From positions 2,622,718-2,686,717 of the forward strand of contig JANPWX010000651.1 of the NCBI GenBank assembly GCA_024734555.1: 64,000 nucleotides of DNA, read 5' to 3'. The translations under genes and the position numbers were made by a program. The DNA comes from Trochalopteron elliotii (lineage: Eukaryota > Chordata > Aves > Passeriformes > Leiothrichidae). The notes under the pieces were generated by a model, which saw only the letters and a program-made list of their open reading frames with translations, did not search any database and was not told the DNA's origin. This document shows, in pieces, positions 1 through 13,212 of the stretch; the first letter of the stretch is position 1, and every line of letters begins with the position of its first letter.

Positions 1-300
1 GAGGCCGAGTGCTCCGGGGAGCCGCGGGCAGCGCCGGCCGCGGGCAGCGCCGCGGGCGCCGAGGAGCAGAAGGAGCCGGGCAAGGATGCGGAGCGGAGAG
101 AGGCGCAGGATGCTGCCAAGGACCAGGGCAAGGCTAAGAAAGAGGAGCCCGAGGAGGAGGCTGACATGAAAGCGGTTGCCACCTCGCCGGATGGCAGATT
201 CCTAAAGTTTGATATTGAACTCGGGCGGGGATCCTTCAAAACGGTCTACAAGGGTCTGGACACGGAGACGTGGGTGGAAGTCGCGTGGTGTGAACTGCAG
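1..300 (+). CDS. WNK2: WNK2 exon 1 (3' part): acidic N-terminal tail and start of kinase domain
   Basis: Frame 1 is open from the first base, giving 100 codons and ending in phase 0 at CAG|GTAAGC. Codons 1-55 are Ala/Glu/Lys-rich low complexity (…[10 protein letters not shown]). The kinase domain begins near codon 67 with [19 protein letters not shown]. The Gly-rich loop GRGSFKTV carries the relocated catalytic lysine (codon 80). VAWCEL has Cys (codon 97) where ordinary kinases have the beta-3 lysine, which is the defining WNK feature. The ATG at 166 is internal, because upstream sequence is in frame and WNK-like. The real start lies outside the window. Confidence 0.96.
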
Positions 301-325
301 GTAAGCCCGGCTGATCCTCCTGTGC

Positions 326-346
326 TTTTTTTTTTTTTTTTTTTTT
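326..346. repeat. Poly-T tract (T21)
   Basis: Uninterrupted run of 21 T just 25 bases inside intron 1. A simple repeat, likely length-variable. Confidence 0.9.
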
Positions 347-3300
347 CTTCCTCCCCTGCCTTATAAGACGGGAACTGTAGGCAGCGTGCCGGTGTCATCC
401 AGAGCAGCTCAGCCCCGAGCAGCCTTTATGGTCACCATCGCTTAGGATCCAGTGTCTAACTATAGCGCAATATGCCCATTGGCTCCGGATCCACCACCTT
501 ACGTACACTCCTCCCACGCTTAACCCCCTCGGGCCGGCGGCGCCGGGGCCGCGCAGGACCCGCCTGGCGCAGGAAGGTCACGCGTGGCTCCCGCGGGCGG
601 AGCGGAGCGGGGATGCTCGGCCCGGCCCCGGCCCTGCTCGGGCCAGCGGCTCCCGGTTAAAATGACACCGGCAGTCAGTGATTTCACCGCGTTTGCAGAA
701 GGAAAATTTCCTTTTGTTTTATGGCTTCATAGAGGCTGAGGAGCTGCTCCCCCCGACCTTCCCTCTCCCCTGCCGTGAAATTTTCACTGTCCTGGTGAAT
801 CAAACCTGCCAATATGCCCCGGTGCTTCCTTTTTTTTTTAGGCATCATGCATGCAGTGTATTGGTTAGGTCAAAGACCTATCTGTCCAAATACCTTTGAA
901 AAGGTGGATTTTGACGCTAAAGTTCTGGATTTTCAAAATGTAGTAATGAGAACGAAGGTTTCGATGCTGTCTTTTGCCGCTACCCTGTTCCTGGTTTTGT
1001 AGCCTTTGGTAAAAATCACAGTAGTACGCGCTTAATTGTTCTTTTGTTCTTTTTTTTTTTTTTTTCTTGTAGTGAAACTTACAGTGCTTGTTACCTCACT
1101 TTTGTTGGCATCCATTGGAATGAGACCTATCTAAGAGAAAAACCTGATACAGACCTAATACTGTTTTATTTTCAGCCTGAGTTACTCTGTAACTTAAGTG
1201 AAACAAGGGTAACTCTTCATTATAATTTGGGGTCTTTAAACTTCCACTGAGTGGCTGAGCTTTATGGCCTACAAGAGTATTTGAAAGTGACATGGAAATA
1301 ATGTGTTATTGTAAGTCTGAGCTCCTGGTTGTTTGTTTACATTTTAATGTTGGCCCAATCTGTTTGTAAATTACTCCTGGCTGCCTGGGATAGCTGGGGA
1401 TGGATGTGCAACTACATCTTTATTCTCTGATGATTTCATTACACAACATAATCATAATTCACTGCAGCACTGCTCCCTTAATAAGAATTATGGGGAACAC
1501 TTCTCAGTCTTCCCAGTCGTGCATTCCCTGGCTTTTGTTAGACGGGGATGCAGAATGGAAGACACAGCAGCCAGGCAAGGTACGGTGGGCTGGTGGTGAG
1601 GGGCTGAACCCCTCTCTCCTCCAGCCCGGGGCCCTGGAGGGTTTGTGTGGAAAGGAGGGGGTCTGGGGGATTGTTAAGGGGTTTCGAAGAGAGCTGTTGG
1701 ATGGAACCTGGGGACAGGCCTGGGCTCTGTGTGGCTTTGCTGGGAACTGAATCTGGAGTGTGTAAGGCTTCTGCTTCAGCAGCCTTGAAATCCACGCGGG
1801 ATGGTGGCTGGGATGCTGTTGGGATGGGATGCTGGTGGTTGGAAGAGGCTGATGCTGCTCCTGTCGGTCCAGGCCAGCCCCATCACTGCAGAGCCATTGC
1901 ACAGACCCAGAATTCAGCAGGATGTCTGGTTTTCTCAGGGTGCTCTAGCGGGGGATTGACATAGTTGAGTTTTCCACATATTTTCTGTACTAGAGCAGCT
2001 TAATCGACCAAAGCCTGCCAAATGTATTGGTGAATACTGCTTGGAAATGCTGCAAAATCTGGATCATGTACACCTAAGGAAGAGACTGGGAAGGGAAAAC
2101 TGCAGTGTGAAAGCTTTCTTACCTGGTGAATGGCCTTCTTATCCTTAGTTACACTTGTTTAGGAATTCTTGAACTGACTGCGTGTGAAGAAATCTTTGCT
2201 CAAATTCCCGTTGGTTTTCACTGTATATGCTTCATCCCAAATCAGATCTCACTGCTAGATTTTTTTCAATTTAATACAGGATTTGCTTTAGGCCTCTAAT
2301 CGTGGAAAGAAAACTCTATTGTTTGGCTGCTTTAGAGAAATTGGTGTGAATCCCTAGAAGGAAGCAGGGGCTGCTGGGTCTCCTTAAACTCGCTGTGTGC
2401 AGTTTTGAGTGGTGCCGGAGGTAATGTGAGATGGTATGTGACTTTGGAAGCCAGTACTGGGGTCTGGATTGGGAAAGCCTCATTGAATGACAAAAGCCTT
2501 TAACGACCAGGGGATTAAAGCCTGTGCCTCTGGGCTGGATTTGCATGGAGGAGGCAATGGGAGAAGGTGTGAATGGCTGTGTTGTCTCCAGCTTTTTGAC
2601 TTGTAGAATACTCTCAGTTCAGCTGGGGAATTTTAGGGAAAGCATTCAGAGGATGCTGTCAAGTAAATCACTTTATTCATGGATTTTTTTTTTTTTGTGA
2701 GCTGTGCCCGTTAGATCTGCCCCGATTTGTCTTTCTCTGCACAAATTTGAAGTTCCCTTTAGGTAGCAGGAGACTGAGTGGAAGCCATCACATCACTGTG
2801 CTGTTGGAGACAAAATGCCTTCCTCTGCAGCCTCACACTATCGGAACACAGCCCAGAGCCTTTCTGGGGAAAAATTGCTGCAACCTGTAGTTTTTTTCTT
2901 CTGGAGATGCACCTGTGCTTGTTCCAGCTGGAACGGGGAAGTTAAAGTGGGCAGCGCTGAGGTTCCATGCAGGCATTAATCCTGTCCTGGCTCAGCGGTT
3001 TTTCAGCCCGCTTGTGCTGTTGCCTGTGTGTCTGTCTTTGTCCGTCTGTACAAAGCCTCCCGAGCCGTTCTTGTTCAGTGGCTTTATTTCATTGAAAAGG
3101 TGGCTTTAGGGTTCAGAACTGAAGTCATAGCTCTGATTAGGGCGGGATCCAAGCGCTAAGCAAATGATCTGGGCTTTAGACCTGTCTGAAGAGGTGAAAG
3201 CTGTAGCTGAGTTCTAGCTAGAAAATAAAGCTATTGTTCCTTCATGAAGCTGAAGTGCCAGAGCAGGATTAGTGTGCCCTTGCAGTTTTGGAAGGGTTTG

Positions 3301-6300
3301 AATTCCAAGGTTTTCAGCAGTTCTAATTAATATTAATTGATGCCGTACAATCGCTGTGTGGTGAGGCTTTGGCATAACAGTATTGCAGTGTTGCACTCCT
3401 AAGTAAAATGTTGGATCATGAATAAGGAATACAGGCTTTGCCACTCCCTCGCCTGCAAGCCAAATATTCCTTTTAGTGAGATGAATGGTTTCAAAATGCC
3501 CATCATGTTTCCCTTTGGGAATATACTGGGACTCTGCAAAGAGTCAGACCTGGTGCTGTGAAGTGCAGAGGCCTCATTGTACCTTATGGTTCTTGCTTGG
3601 ATTGTGAATACTGCCACTGTATTTAATTTTAATTTTTTTTTTTTTTGAGAAATGGGGAAGGTTGGGCTGTCTTATCCTGCTGTTGCAGGAAGGTGTGAGA
3701 TGCCTGGTGATTATCACAGTCTTCTGCCCCTGTATCAAAATTCCAGGTTTTTTTTCCAGAAAAGGGTAGTAACTCCGGGATTTCCACTGGTGTGGTAGTT
3801 TGGCTTTTGTTTAGTGTCCTTGCTGGCTGGCAGCATTCATCTGGTGTTGAAATAGTAGCAGGTTACTATCTGTGCTGGTAATTTATTGGCCAGATTGACT
3901 TTGTAGTGTAAATGAACAGAATAATTTAGAATATCTGGGAGAAGAAAGGAGACCGAGACTATACCTGAAAGCTTGAGTCTGGTATTGCTGTCTGCTCACA
4001 GTAAGTGAACTTCAAGACCAATTTTGTCTGTTTCCCGTTAATTCTTGCGGATGTGAGTTCTGTTGAAATTGAAACAATTGCTTTACGGTGTCAGCGTGAA
4101 AGTGTGTGCCTGTATCACTGGTGTTTGTTAGCAGAGCTGTTGCCCTGGCATGGAGAAGCAGGGCAGGGATATGGTAGTGAACTATTAATAGACTGCTTCT
4201 CAAATTCAGTAAATGAAATAGAGCTGGGTCAGGCTTCACATTCTGCTGGTGAATCACACAAGACTCCTTTCTTTTGCTTTGGAGCACATTGTGCCTCAAG
4301 GTTGGTTTGTGCTCTTTTAATTCTGGTGAAACTCTTCATGCTAAATGTGTGGGTCCAGCTGCCGTAAGAAGAAATGGCTTCAAGTCAGAGCTCGGTGTAA
4401 AGGATATTTCTGGTCCCTTTGGTCATCTCATACCCACAGCTGATGGGGGTGGAAAAAGCTGATGTTGCAAGCTGTTACTGTGGTGATCCTTGCAGCTGAT
4501 ACGCAGTCTGACATGGGTGAGGTTTACACTGGTGGTATTGTTTCGTGGTTGGGGTGTAACAGAGGTGTAAGAGTTCAGAGGCAATGGTAATAGTGTGCTA
4601 AAAGGCGCTGGCTCCTGGAGTTAACGAGTTTTGATAGTCTGAACGATTGGAGATACTGCGGAGGTTTGAGTGTCTTCTGGGAGGTGGAAGCTCTCCTGTC
4701 AGGGCTGGCTGTGAAAGCATTGTTGAGGAGGGAGGCAGGGACAAACCTCTGCTGCCTCTGGAGCCTGCTGAAGTGGCTCCAGAGGGTTCCCTGCTGAGAA
4801 GTTTGGTTTTTAGGTTTGCCACGATGTGGCTGCTGATGGCCAACAGCGGGACACTCACCTGGGTGTGCATTAAGCTTTGGGCTGGGTCTGCTGGCCAGAA
4901 GACATAAATATGAGCTAAGTGCTGATGTGTGGTGCCTGGACAGGCCGTAGGCACAAGGCAAGGGCAGCCAAGGGTGTGTCACACAAGATGTGTGGCACTT
5001 GGCACTCCTGCTGGAAGAGACTTCTTCATTGTGCTGCAACAGGAGAGGCTTGAAGATAGCAGCTGGAGAATATCCAGGAGGGTCATGTGGAAGCAGAACT
5101 GGTTTGCTTCATGTTTAAGTTCATATAGATGAAGTTATGTTTGGGAATGTATCTTTTCCCTGAAGTGACACTGGTGGACAGCATGGCTGCTATCCCTGGT
5201 GTGCCTGAAACCCAGGCTGGCCAAGAAGGGCAGCGGAGCATTTTCCTTGTGGTGTTGATAAGTCCAGTGGAAACAACCTTCAGTCCAGTACCTTGGTGTT
5301 GCTGTGTAGATCTGAAAGGAAGGAGCAGCTCCCTGATCCTGCTGCCCTCCTGGGAGGCAGAGGTCAGCAGTCCTGCAGGATGGGTCACAGCTGCCTGGGC
5401 TTCTGCCTGGGCTCTGCACCACAACAAGGGTACTTGTACCTCCTTCTAAACCCAGTTTCTACATAAACCACTAAATAGAGCCCCTTTTATGTGGGACTTG
5501 CTCTGGAATGGACTGATCTTCAAACCATAAGAAACTTCTTGTATCCCTGATTAAAACCCATTGTCCTCCAAAGGAATCAGGTTAGATAAGTAAACTTAAT
5601 GGCTTTGATTGATATTTTTCTAAAAAATGAAAACCTAAAAGGAAATTAGCATTTTTTGTTACCTCTTTTGTAATGCTTTTGTGGAGGGTGGGGCTGTACA
5701 GTAGCGGGTTACTAAAGCTATTAATTAATCTTTTTCAGATTCTGGAACTCCTGATATAATCAATTTCTCTCTATTTTAAAGGCCTTTTGTTTCATCATAA
5801 TTCAGAGAATTTGAATGTAAACCTATGTGGATGATGGTTGCCTTATTGTTTGTTTGGGGATTTTTTTTTGTTTATTCATGTATTTATGTGGTTTTGGGGA
5901 CCTGTCAGGTATTTTCCATTAACTTTTTAGGAAAGCATGAGCCTTGATGAACTGAGCATGGTAATGTGATGTTCTGTATTCCTGAATTAACAGGACTTGT
6001 CCAAAGGCAGTGTCAGTGCATCTCACATGCTTAAACTGCCTAAAACCCAGTCAGACTAAACAGATGGAGGAAGGGTTTTTTCCTTTAGCTGAATAATAAA
6101 ACTTGTTCTATATTCTCTAAAATAAGGCTTTATTAAAAAGAACAGATGACAGTTGGTCACCTCATGTATTGAGAACTGAGCATTGATTTTACAGAAGCAG
6201 CATAAACCAGACACTGCCTCTGTCTGCTTCCGAAATGGATGTTCCTTTCTCTCACTAGCGCGTGCTCAAAGGATTAAAACTGTGGTGTTTATTCCAGATT

Positions 6301-8347
6301 TTTATACAATAAGCAGCTTTTTCACGTGTCCTGTCCTGATGCTGGATTGTTGCAGTTAGAGGAGCATTTCAGGTGTCCTGTTGTGCTGGCTGGGGCTGGT
6401 GCAGCTGTGGTGCTTCACTGAGCAGAATCAATCCTGCTGTTCAAGCAGAACCCTGGGGAAGGTGGGGGGATCACAGAATTTCCAGTGGATGTAGCTCGTT
6501 GCTGCAGGCCTGAGCAGCCCTGCTGAAACACTGGAATCAGTTCTACAAGAGCCAGATACTATCAAAATGGGTTTGTTTTGTTCCAGGCTTTGCTGATTAA
6601 TCAAGGAAAACAGGCATGGTTGTGTGCATCTAAACTTGTTTTGTTTCTCTTTCGTATTGGAGTGTTTGGAGGATTGTTGTAGATAATAAAGCAAGTGTTA
6701 CACTAATGAAATGGACTTGCTTTTATCTCAATTATGATAACACTTATATTGCTAAGAATGGCAATGAGATTGTAGGAGCTGTGCCCCTCACTCTTTCCTT
6801 AGCTGCTAGGGTTGTAGTTTAAGGGTTTTTTTGGTAAAGGCTCCAGTGAGCCTTGCACTCATGAGGGGAGGTGGGAATGAGTCTCCCCTCTTGGTGTGGG
6901 TTCTTTAGTCTAAGTTTGGCCGTGGTGAGAGGGGAGATGGGCAGTGCCTCTTTCAGGTGTCCCACAGGAGCAGAGTGGGTGCCACAGTCAGCTCTGTCTG
7001 GGTGGGATGTCTGTGCAGTTTGAGGAATGGCTGGAGAGTTGATTTCTGGGTCCCAGCTGTGTTCACACATGGGGGCACATCCCAAGGCTGAGGCTGTTTG
7101 GGCTGTGGGCTGGAGCTCTTGCAGGCACCTCACCTTGAGGAAGGGCTCAGCCCTCGGTGTGCTGCAGCTGAGGGCTGACTGTCAGAGCCCCAAGTGCCTT
7201 CAGCAGAGTGCATTTGGACCCAGGTCAATTTTATGCCTTATTTTTACAGTCTCATGTTAAATTAAGCCGACTGGCTGGATTCCCACGTGACAGCAGATAC
7301 TGCTGTGGAGGCTTGGTGCAGCTTCCTCTGGGCTATAGACAGCTCTGAATCCCTCTCTGAGCAGGAGGATTAAGCCTTCTTTACAAAGTACTGAAAGAAG
7401 AAACTTGTAGCAAATAACTGTGGTTGGGAGAGGGAAGTGAAATGTCTTTTTAACTTGCTGGAATAAATGATGATTTTTATGTTTAGGACTTGACTGCTCG
7501 AATTTGTGTCCCCACTCGTGAGCAGTGTGCCAGAGCCCATTCTCCTGCTGTGCAGTAGGAACACAACATCCCCACAGGGGCTGCTCACATAGAAGGCTTT
7601 GATGAGAGGCTGACATCCCTTACCATGAGAAACAGTGCTTAAAAAGTGTGTGATTAAAATGTGTATCTGTTCACTTGGATGAATCCAACATGACAAGTTT
7701 TTAACCAGTAAAGCTACAAAACTATTAGAAACAGCAATTCTTTCTCTAAGTAACGCTGAAGCATTAAATACAGCTTCATTTACTGAAGTGTGGATATACT
7801 TTTTTAGGATATAGAAACCATTTTTTTGTTTGAGGGAAGGCGATAACAAGCTCAGGCTTATGCACCTGTGGGCTTCAAATAAAGTTTTGCTGCATAGCTG
7901 TGTGTTGAGGCTTTTCTGTGTTAAATGAGACACTTGGTATAATGAAGCCTGGGTATTCAAAAACAGCTGGCACAAGGAGGGGTCTGGGGATTTGATTTTA
8001 GCCACACAAATACTATCCAGACTTTTCCTTCCTTTTATTTGTGATGTTGCAGAATCCCAGCCCCATTTTTAACAAGCCCTGCTGGGTGTTGTAGCTGTGC
8101 TGGGAGGGATCTCTCACATGGAACTGCTGCTGGAGAGCTCCTACAAGGGGAAAGGCTGTGCCTGGGGCAGTTGGCTTTGTCCAACCAGGACACCAAAAAA
8201 ATACACACGTTACTAACTGGGGCCCTGAAAGTGCAATCCAGTGTTGCTGCTGAATCCTGCATTCTCTGGGTGTGACTGGTGCTTTTTCACAGGTTAGGGA
8301 AGGGTTACAGGGTGCTTCATCAGCCCCCTCCTACCTGCCTTTGAAAT

Positions 8348-8555
8348 TCACAGAAGGGTTTGGGTTATAAAGGAACTTAAAGACCGTCTCATTTCAATCC
8401 CCTGCCGTGGGCTGGGCAATTTCCACTACACCAGGTTGTCCCAAGCTCCATCCAACCTGGCCTTGGACATGTCCAGGGATATGGGGCATGCACCTCTTGT
8501 CTGAGCAACCTGTGCCAGTGCCTCATTGCCCTCACTGCCTTTTTGGGAAGGCTTT
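8348..8555 (-). repeat. CR1 LINE 3' fragment (minus orientation)
   Basis: Reads as the reverse complement of the CR1 3' UTR: GGAACTTAAAGACCGTCTC, then CCTGCCGTGGGCTGGG, then CAACCTGGCCTTGGACA and CAGGGATATGGGGCATG. Divergent, so fairly old. 5'-truncated, as CR1 copies usually are. Confidence 0.8.
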
Positions 8556-11500
8556 ATTAGTAAAATGGATGCTACTGCACAAAAACTTCCCAGTAGGCTT
8601 TTAAAAAGCAGTTTAAGTTACTTTTTTTCATTCTCATTCCTTCTTTTTCCTGTCTTCTGCCACCCCTCTAAAAGTTAAAAGGACACGGTTCTGCTCTTAA
8701 CACCTTCTGCACTGCCTCAGGATATATACACTTATCCTGTTTTCACATTCCTTATTCTTCTTTAGAGGGTCATCTTCACAATTGCATGAAATTCTCCTGT
8801 AATTAATCTGATGAGATGCCATTTCACCTGAGAGCCCCCCTAGTTGTGCAGGGGTTTCCTTTGTGCAGCCTTGGGTCCAGCAGTCAGTGACAGCTGGAAC
8901 AGCATCTGGTGTCCCTGAACATCCTGATGAACCCGGGGTGGAAACCAGAATTTGCAGAGAAACAAAGGAAAATGGGGTGGCACCTGGTGAGACGAGATGC
9001 AGAGGCAATTTATAACCTCGTGTGCAATAGTTGTTTCTGATTTTTAGCAGTGTCTGAGATTGTCATCTTCCCACCTGCCTTGTTGATGCTTTGGTACTGC
9101 AGTTCTGCTCCTGCAAGTGCAGGCCACACACTGGAAGTGCCTTTTTTAAAAACAAGCTTCCAGAAAGCTTATGTATCATGCATTTTTATATGCTTTATCC
9201 TGTTTGCAATATCTGAGTTTTAGAGTTGAAATTGTTATTTATGATTTCTGTTAGAGAAAGAAAAGTCATTGAAACATTTCCACAAAGCTAATTTTTGTGT
9301 GCAAAAAGAGAGAACAGTGTAATGTTTTATGAACTGTGACCTCTGTGCCTTGAAAGATGTATAGGGTATATTTCCTAATGGATTTCTGACAGCAGTAACT
9401 AATGAAATCCTCTGGCAGTGGAATCCTTGGAATATTGTAGCTGCTCTCTGAATTCATTTTTTAGTGTTACACATTGTTCAATAGCTGATGTGGGATAAAT
9501 CTGGGAGCAACACTACAAGTGGAGGGGGAATCCATAAAGAAATGGCTGTGGAGTGATTTGATTTGGTTTAGGTTGCTTTGATCTCTCTGTTGAGTTGCTG
9601 TTTTCTTCCAGATTCATGGCAAGTGTTTGCCCTTTGTTTCCTTGGGCTTTGCTTAAGGCTTGTCCCTGAGATGTATGTGAGCATTCCTTTAAAAGGCCAC
9701 ACACACATGCAGTAGTTACCGTAATAAAGTGTGTGGACAGTGATGTAAATACAAGAATCTAAATTTCAGTGTCCACCTAAATTTAAGAACTAGTAAATGA
9801 GATTATGGCAATGAGTATTATTCTTTGTTAAAAGGTGTTTTGAGGCATGTGGGGTTTGAAAATTATTTGCAGTACGTGGCATTCCTAATGGAATAGGTAA
9901 TGTGCTTCTGGTAGGTTGAATGATTAAAGAAAATACTAAATTTTCTTTAGCTTGTGAGTTCTCAAGTGCTTTCTTTAAAAGTGCCTGGAGTCATTTAGAT
10001 GGACTGTGAACTGGTCAGGTATTTCTACCAAAGACTTTTACAAACACGTGGAAGTGTCTTTACTCTGTAGCTGCTAAATCAGCTCTCCCCTGAGTACTGT
10101 GTGTGTGAGACTGTGCTGATCATTCACTGCCATGCTGTAAGGTGCTAGAAAGTTAAGAAAATTGGGGTTTAAAATGGAATTGCAGCTCCAATGAAAGCTG
10201 TGCTAAAACTTTTGTTTCATTGCAGTCAATAAATTTTTCATGACAATTCTAATTTTGAAAGCTCCTGAAAACAAAGCTTTAAAATATTTTAAGTGAATCA
10301 CTTCATGACTCACAAGTTTTTTTTTCCCATCTTGAAGATGTCTGGGCTTTTGTATGGGATGGTAATCCATGTCTAGAGCTTGATGTTTTGTTATCATTAT
10401 TATCACTGTTGTGATATTTAAACCATTGACTTTCATGAAAATCAGCTGAATCTCATGGCAAGACTAATCCAGCCTCCTGCTGCAAAAAGTCCTTTGCTGA
10501 ATCCCTCTGAGCATCCTTTTCTGGGAGATCTAGAATTTAACTACAGCTACTTAGAACATCTTAGAGCTCCTACTTGTCCATTTTTAATCTTGTAGACTAA
10601 AATAGGGATACCAAATGGGTGTCCCTATTAAAAAGGGATCCCAATTTACTGGTGTCACAGACAGTATTTTAAAGAATACTAGGAATACAGAATTTTAGGC
10701 TTGCAGACTAAAAAAACATGTTCTGGAAAAACGATGCTATTTGCAGTAAATCATATTTTGTTTGTTTTGAGAGTGCTAACACAAACTGAGTGGTCTCTGA
10801 GAACTTTCTCATCTAGAGCTTGATGAAAACCAAGCTTTTGTCCAGATGAAAGGCTCAGCATAGTGTGCTGCTGCTGCATCCCCAGGGAGGCTGCCCACTG
10901 CTCTAGTTCTTCACGCTGCAGCAGAGAAATCCCACAGATTATTTCTATAACCAGGTTAATTGAAAGAGTGGAAAGGGTAAGGAGAAATTTTCTGGATTTC
11001 TAGTTAAGGGAGAGTGGGAAGGGCTGATGTGGCCTGTGCTGTGTCTGGGTAGCCAGCAGCTGGGAGTGCATGCTGGGGGCCAGCCTCTGCTGTGCTCTTC
11101 TAATTACATATTTTTTATGTGTCTGTTATTACAGGGGGAATTAATGTGTTTTTGTCCATGGAAATGTCTGATAAGAAAAGGGTGTGATAAGAAAAATCTC
11201 TTCAGGCAGCCTTGTCTCAGTTTTCAGGGAGAAAGCTCCCTGACTCTCTCACTTGAATTTCTCCCACTCTAGGAAAGGTAATGGGAATTAAACACAAAAA
11301 AGAAACTACTGTGGAGTTGTTCAGTTTTTTCCTTTTAAAGTTCAGCAGGTAAGGTTTATTTTTCACTCTGTATTTCCTGGTTCCTTTCAGAGGCTGTGCA
11401 TTGGGACTGGTATTTACCTTGATCACCTGCATAGCTGAAAGCTGGAAATATTGAATCCTATTCCATGCTGACCCCATGAGATTTTTAGAATAAATTGGTT

Positions 11501-11700
11501 GTGTGTGTTTATTGAGTTGCAAAATCTTATTTTCCTGTGAAATGTCTTAATATTGTGGTGCATGGTGCTGGTGTTTGGTGCTTGCAGGGCTCCAGGTGTG
11601 TCATAGCAAGACCTTGGTTACCCACAGGGTGCACATCTGGGAGGTTTGTCAATTGAATCATAGCCCAAACCTCTGCTGATGGATTTGTTTCCTATCCTAT

Positions 11701-11726
11701 TTTTTTTTTGTTGTTGTTGTTTGTTT
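11701..11726. repeat. T-run with (GTT)n microsatellite
   Basis: A T-run followed by several GTT/GTTT units. Simple sequence in intron 1. Confidence 0.75.
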
Positions 11727-12952
11727 CATTTGAAACCATTTTTACTCAGGGTAACGTTCTGGAGGACCTAATGTGTAGTTAATAGATTTTTTTTTTAAAA
11801 GAAAAACTGACTAAAATGCCCCATTGGGAATGAGGGGTCATAACAGAGCTTTTAATTTGATATCCAACCAAGCAGCCGTGGTATTTAATCCGTCCTTGGA
11901 ACAGCAGCCAAAGTATAAAAGCCACAATAAGAAAATTATTAGTTATATCCTCCTCTCAGTTTAATGGAACGTCCTCTAAACTAACCTGTATGTGCCTGTG
12001 GTGGCTTCCTTTAAATGTGGCTTAGTCTTTTTCTCTGAGTTTTTAGTAATTAACAAGGAGCTGTCTGGGCTTTATGGGATAACTCATTGTGCTTCATCTG
12101 TTTATTTCCAGAGAATGGTTCTTCACAATGGACATCCCTGTTGTAAGGGATTCCAATTACTAATGCCACAGAAAATATTTATTTGTTCTGAACAGACCTA
12201 TAAATTCTTTGAAGTACTTTTTCAAGTTAGTTACGTTGAGTTAGCTCTGCTGAGTTACTTGAATTAAGAGGTGTCTTTTGTTCTGGGTTTAAGTGCACAC
12301 CTATTTTTTGTAAGAGATTGTTTATATTCTCGCCATCTGTTTTGCATAATTTTTTAGGTTGACATCTTCCTGAATTTCCTTCTCAGGAGCCTGAAAATTA
12401 AATTGAGTGAGGAAATGTTTTCCTCACTTTACATAACAATTTAAATAAACTATTATGTGTCAAATCAGACTTTTATTATAATGAATGCAAGGTGCATCAT
12501 AAGACTTGGTTGTGCCATATAATACTCTGCAGTTAATGCAAGATCTTCTGTCTGAAGTCAAAAATATGAAAAAAAATCAAGCAGATTCTTCTGTGACAGA
12601 CAGCAGTTCTCAGCTGTTGCAGAGGAATTGAAGCTGTCTTTGGAGGAATGTGTTCAGACACCTTTTTTATCATCAGAGGTGAAGCTTGGCCAGAGGTGGC
12701 TGTGAGTGTGTCTCCCTGTGTGGCCTCTGCATCCCTCTTTCTGCCTGGGGGCACCTCTGTGGGGCCAAGCTCTGTCTGCAGGGCAGGGATTAGCTGGGTT
12801 ACCTGCTGGGAAATCTGCTGCTTTAGCAACACGTGTGTGGGGATTTTGGGTATTTTGGGGATGGAAGGCAAACCCTGATGGGATCAGTGGGTGATGGCCA
12901 TGAGGCTCCTGGTGGGCTCTGCCCTCCTGCTCTGGTGACTGGCACAGGCAAA

Positions 12953-13212
12953 CAGAATCATAGACACAGTAAGGTTGGAAAAGATCTCTTAAAACCATCA
13001 AGTCCAACCATCCCCAGCACCACCACCAGACCGTGTCCCCAAGTGCCAAATCCACACGTGTTTTTGAAACTTCTAGGGATGGTGACTCCACCACTGCCCT
13101 GGGCAGGCTGTACCAGGGCTGAGCAACCATTCCTGTGAAGAATTTTTTCCTGGTATCCAACCTAAACCTCCCTTAGTGCAGCCTTTGGCCATCTCCTCTT
13201 GTCCTGTCTCAT
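12953..13212 (-). repeat. CR1 LINE 3' fragment (minus orientation)
   Basis: Begins CAGAATCATAGACACAGTAAGGTTGG and passes through AAACCATCAAGTCCAACC, GGATGGTGACTCCACCACT and GGGCAGGCTGTACCAGGGC to CCTAAACCTCCC. It differs in sequence from the other copies here, so it belongs to another CR1 subfamily. It covers much of a long antisense ORF (13073-13660), which is therefore not a gene. Confidence 0.85.

Larger units (their letters stand above)
1..660. promoter_or_regulatory. CpG-rich island edge over exon 1 and start of intron 1
   Basis: Exon 1 and the first part of intron 1 (notably 1-130 and 525-660) are dense in CG dinucleotides and in GGCGG/CCGCC blocks. CpG density drops after about 660. 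This is the pattern of a promoter-associated CpG island extending into the first intron; the island centre and transcription start should lie upstream of the window. The call is from composition only. No specific transcription-factor site is claimed. Confidence 0.6.

Noticed and set aside
166..366. ATG-initiated ORF at 166 as the WNK2 start
   Set aside because: The frame is open from base 1 and encodes the acidic N-terminal tail typical of WNK2, so the ATG is internal. The 3' end of this ORF runs past the exon 1 donor into intron sequence.
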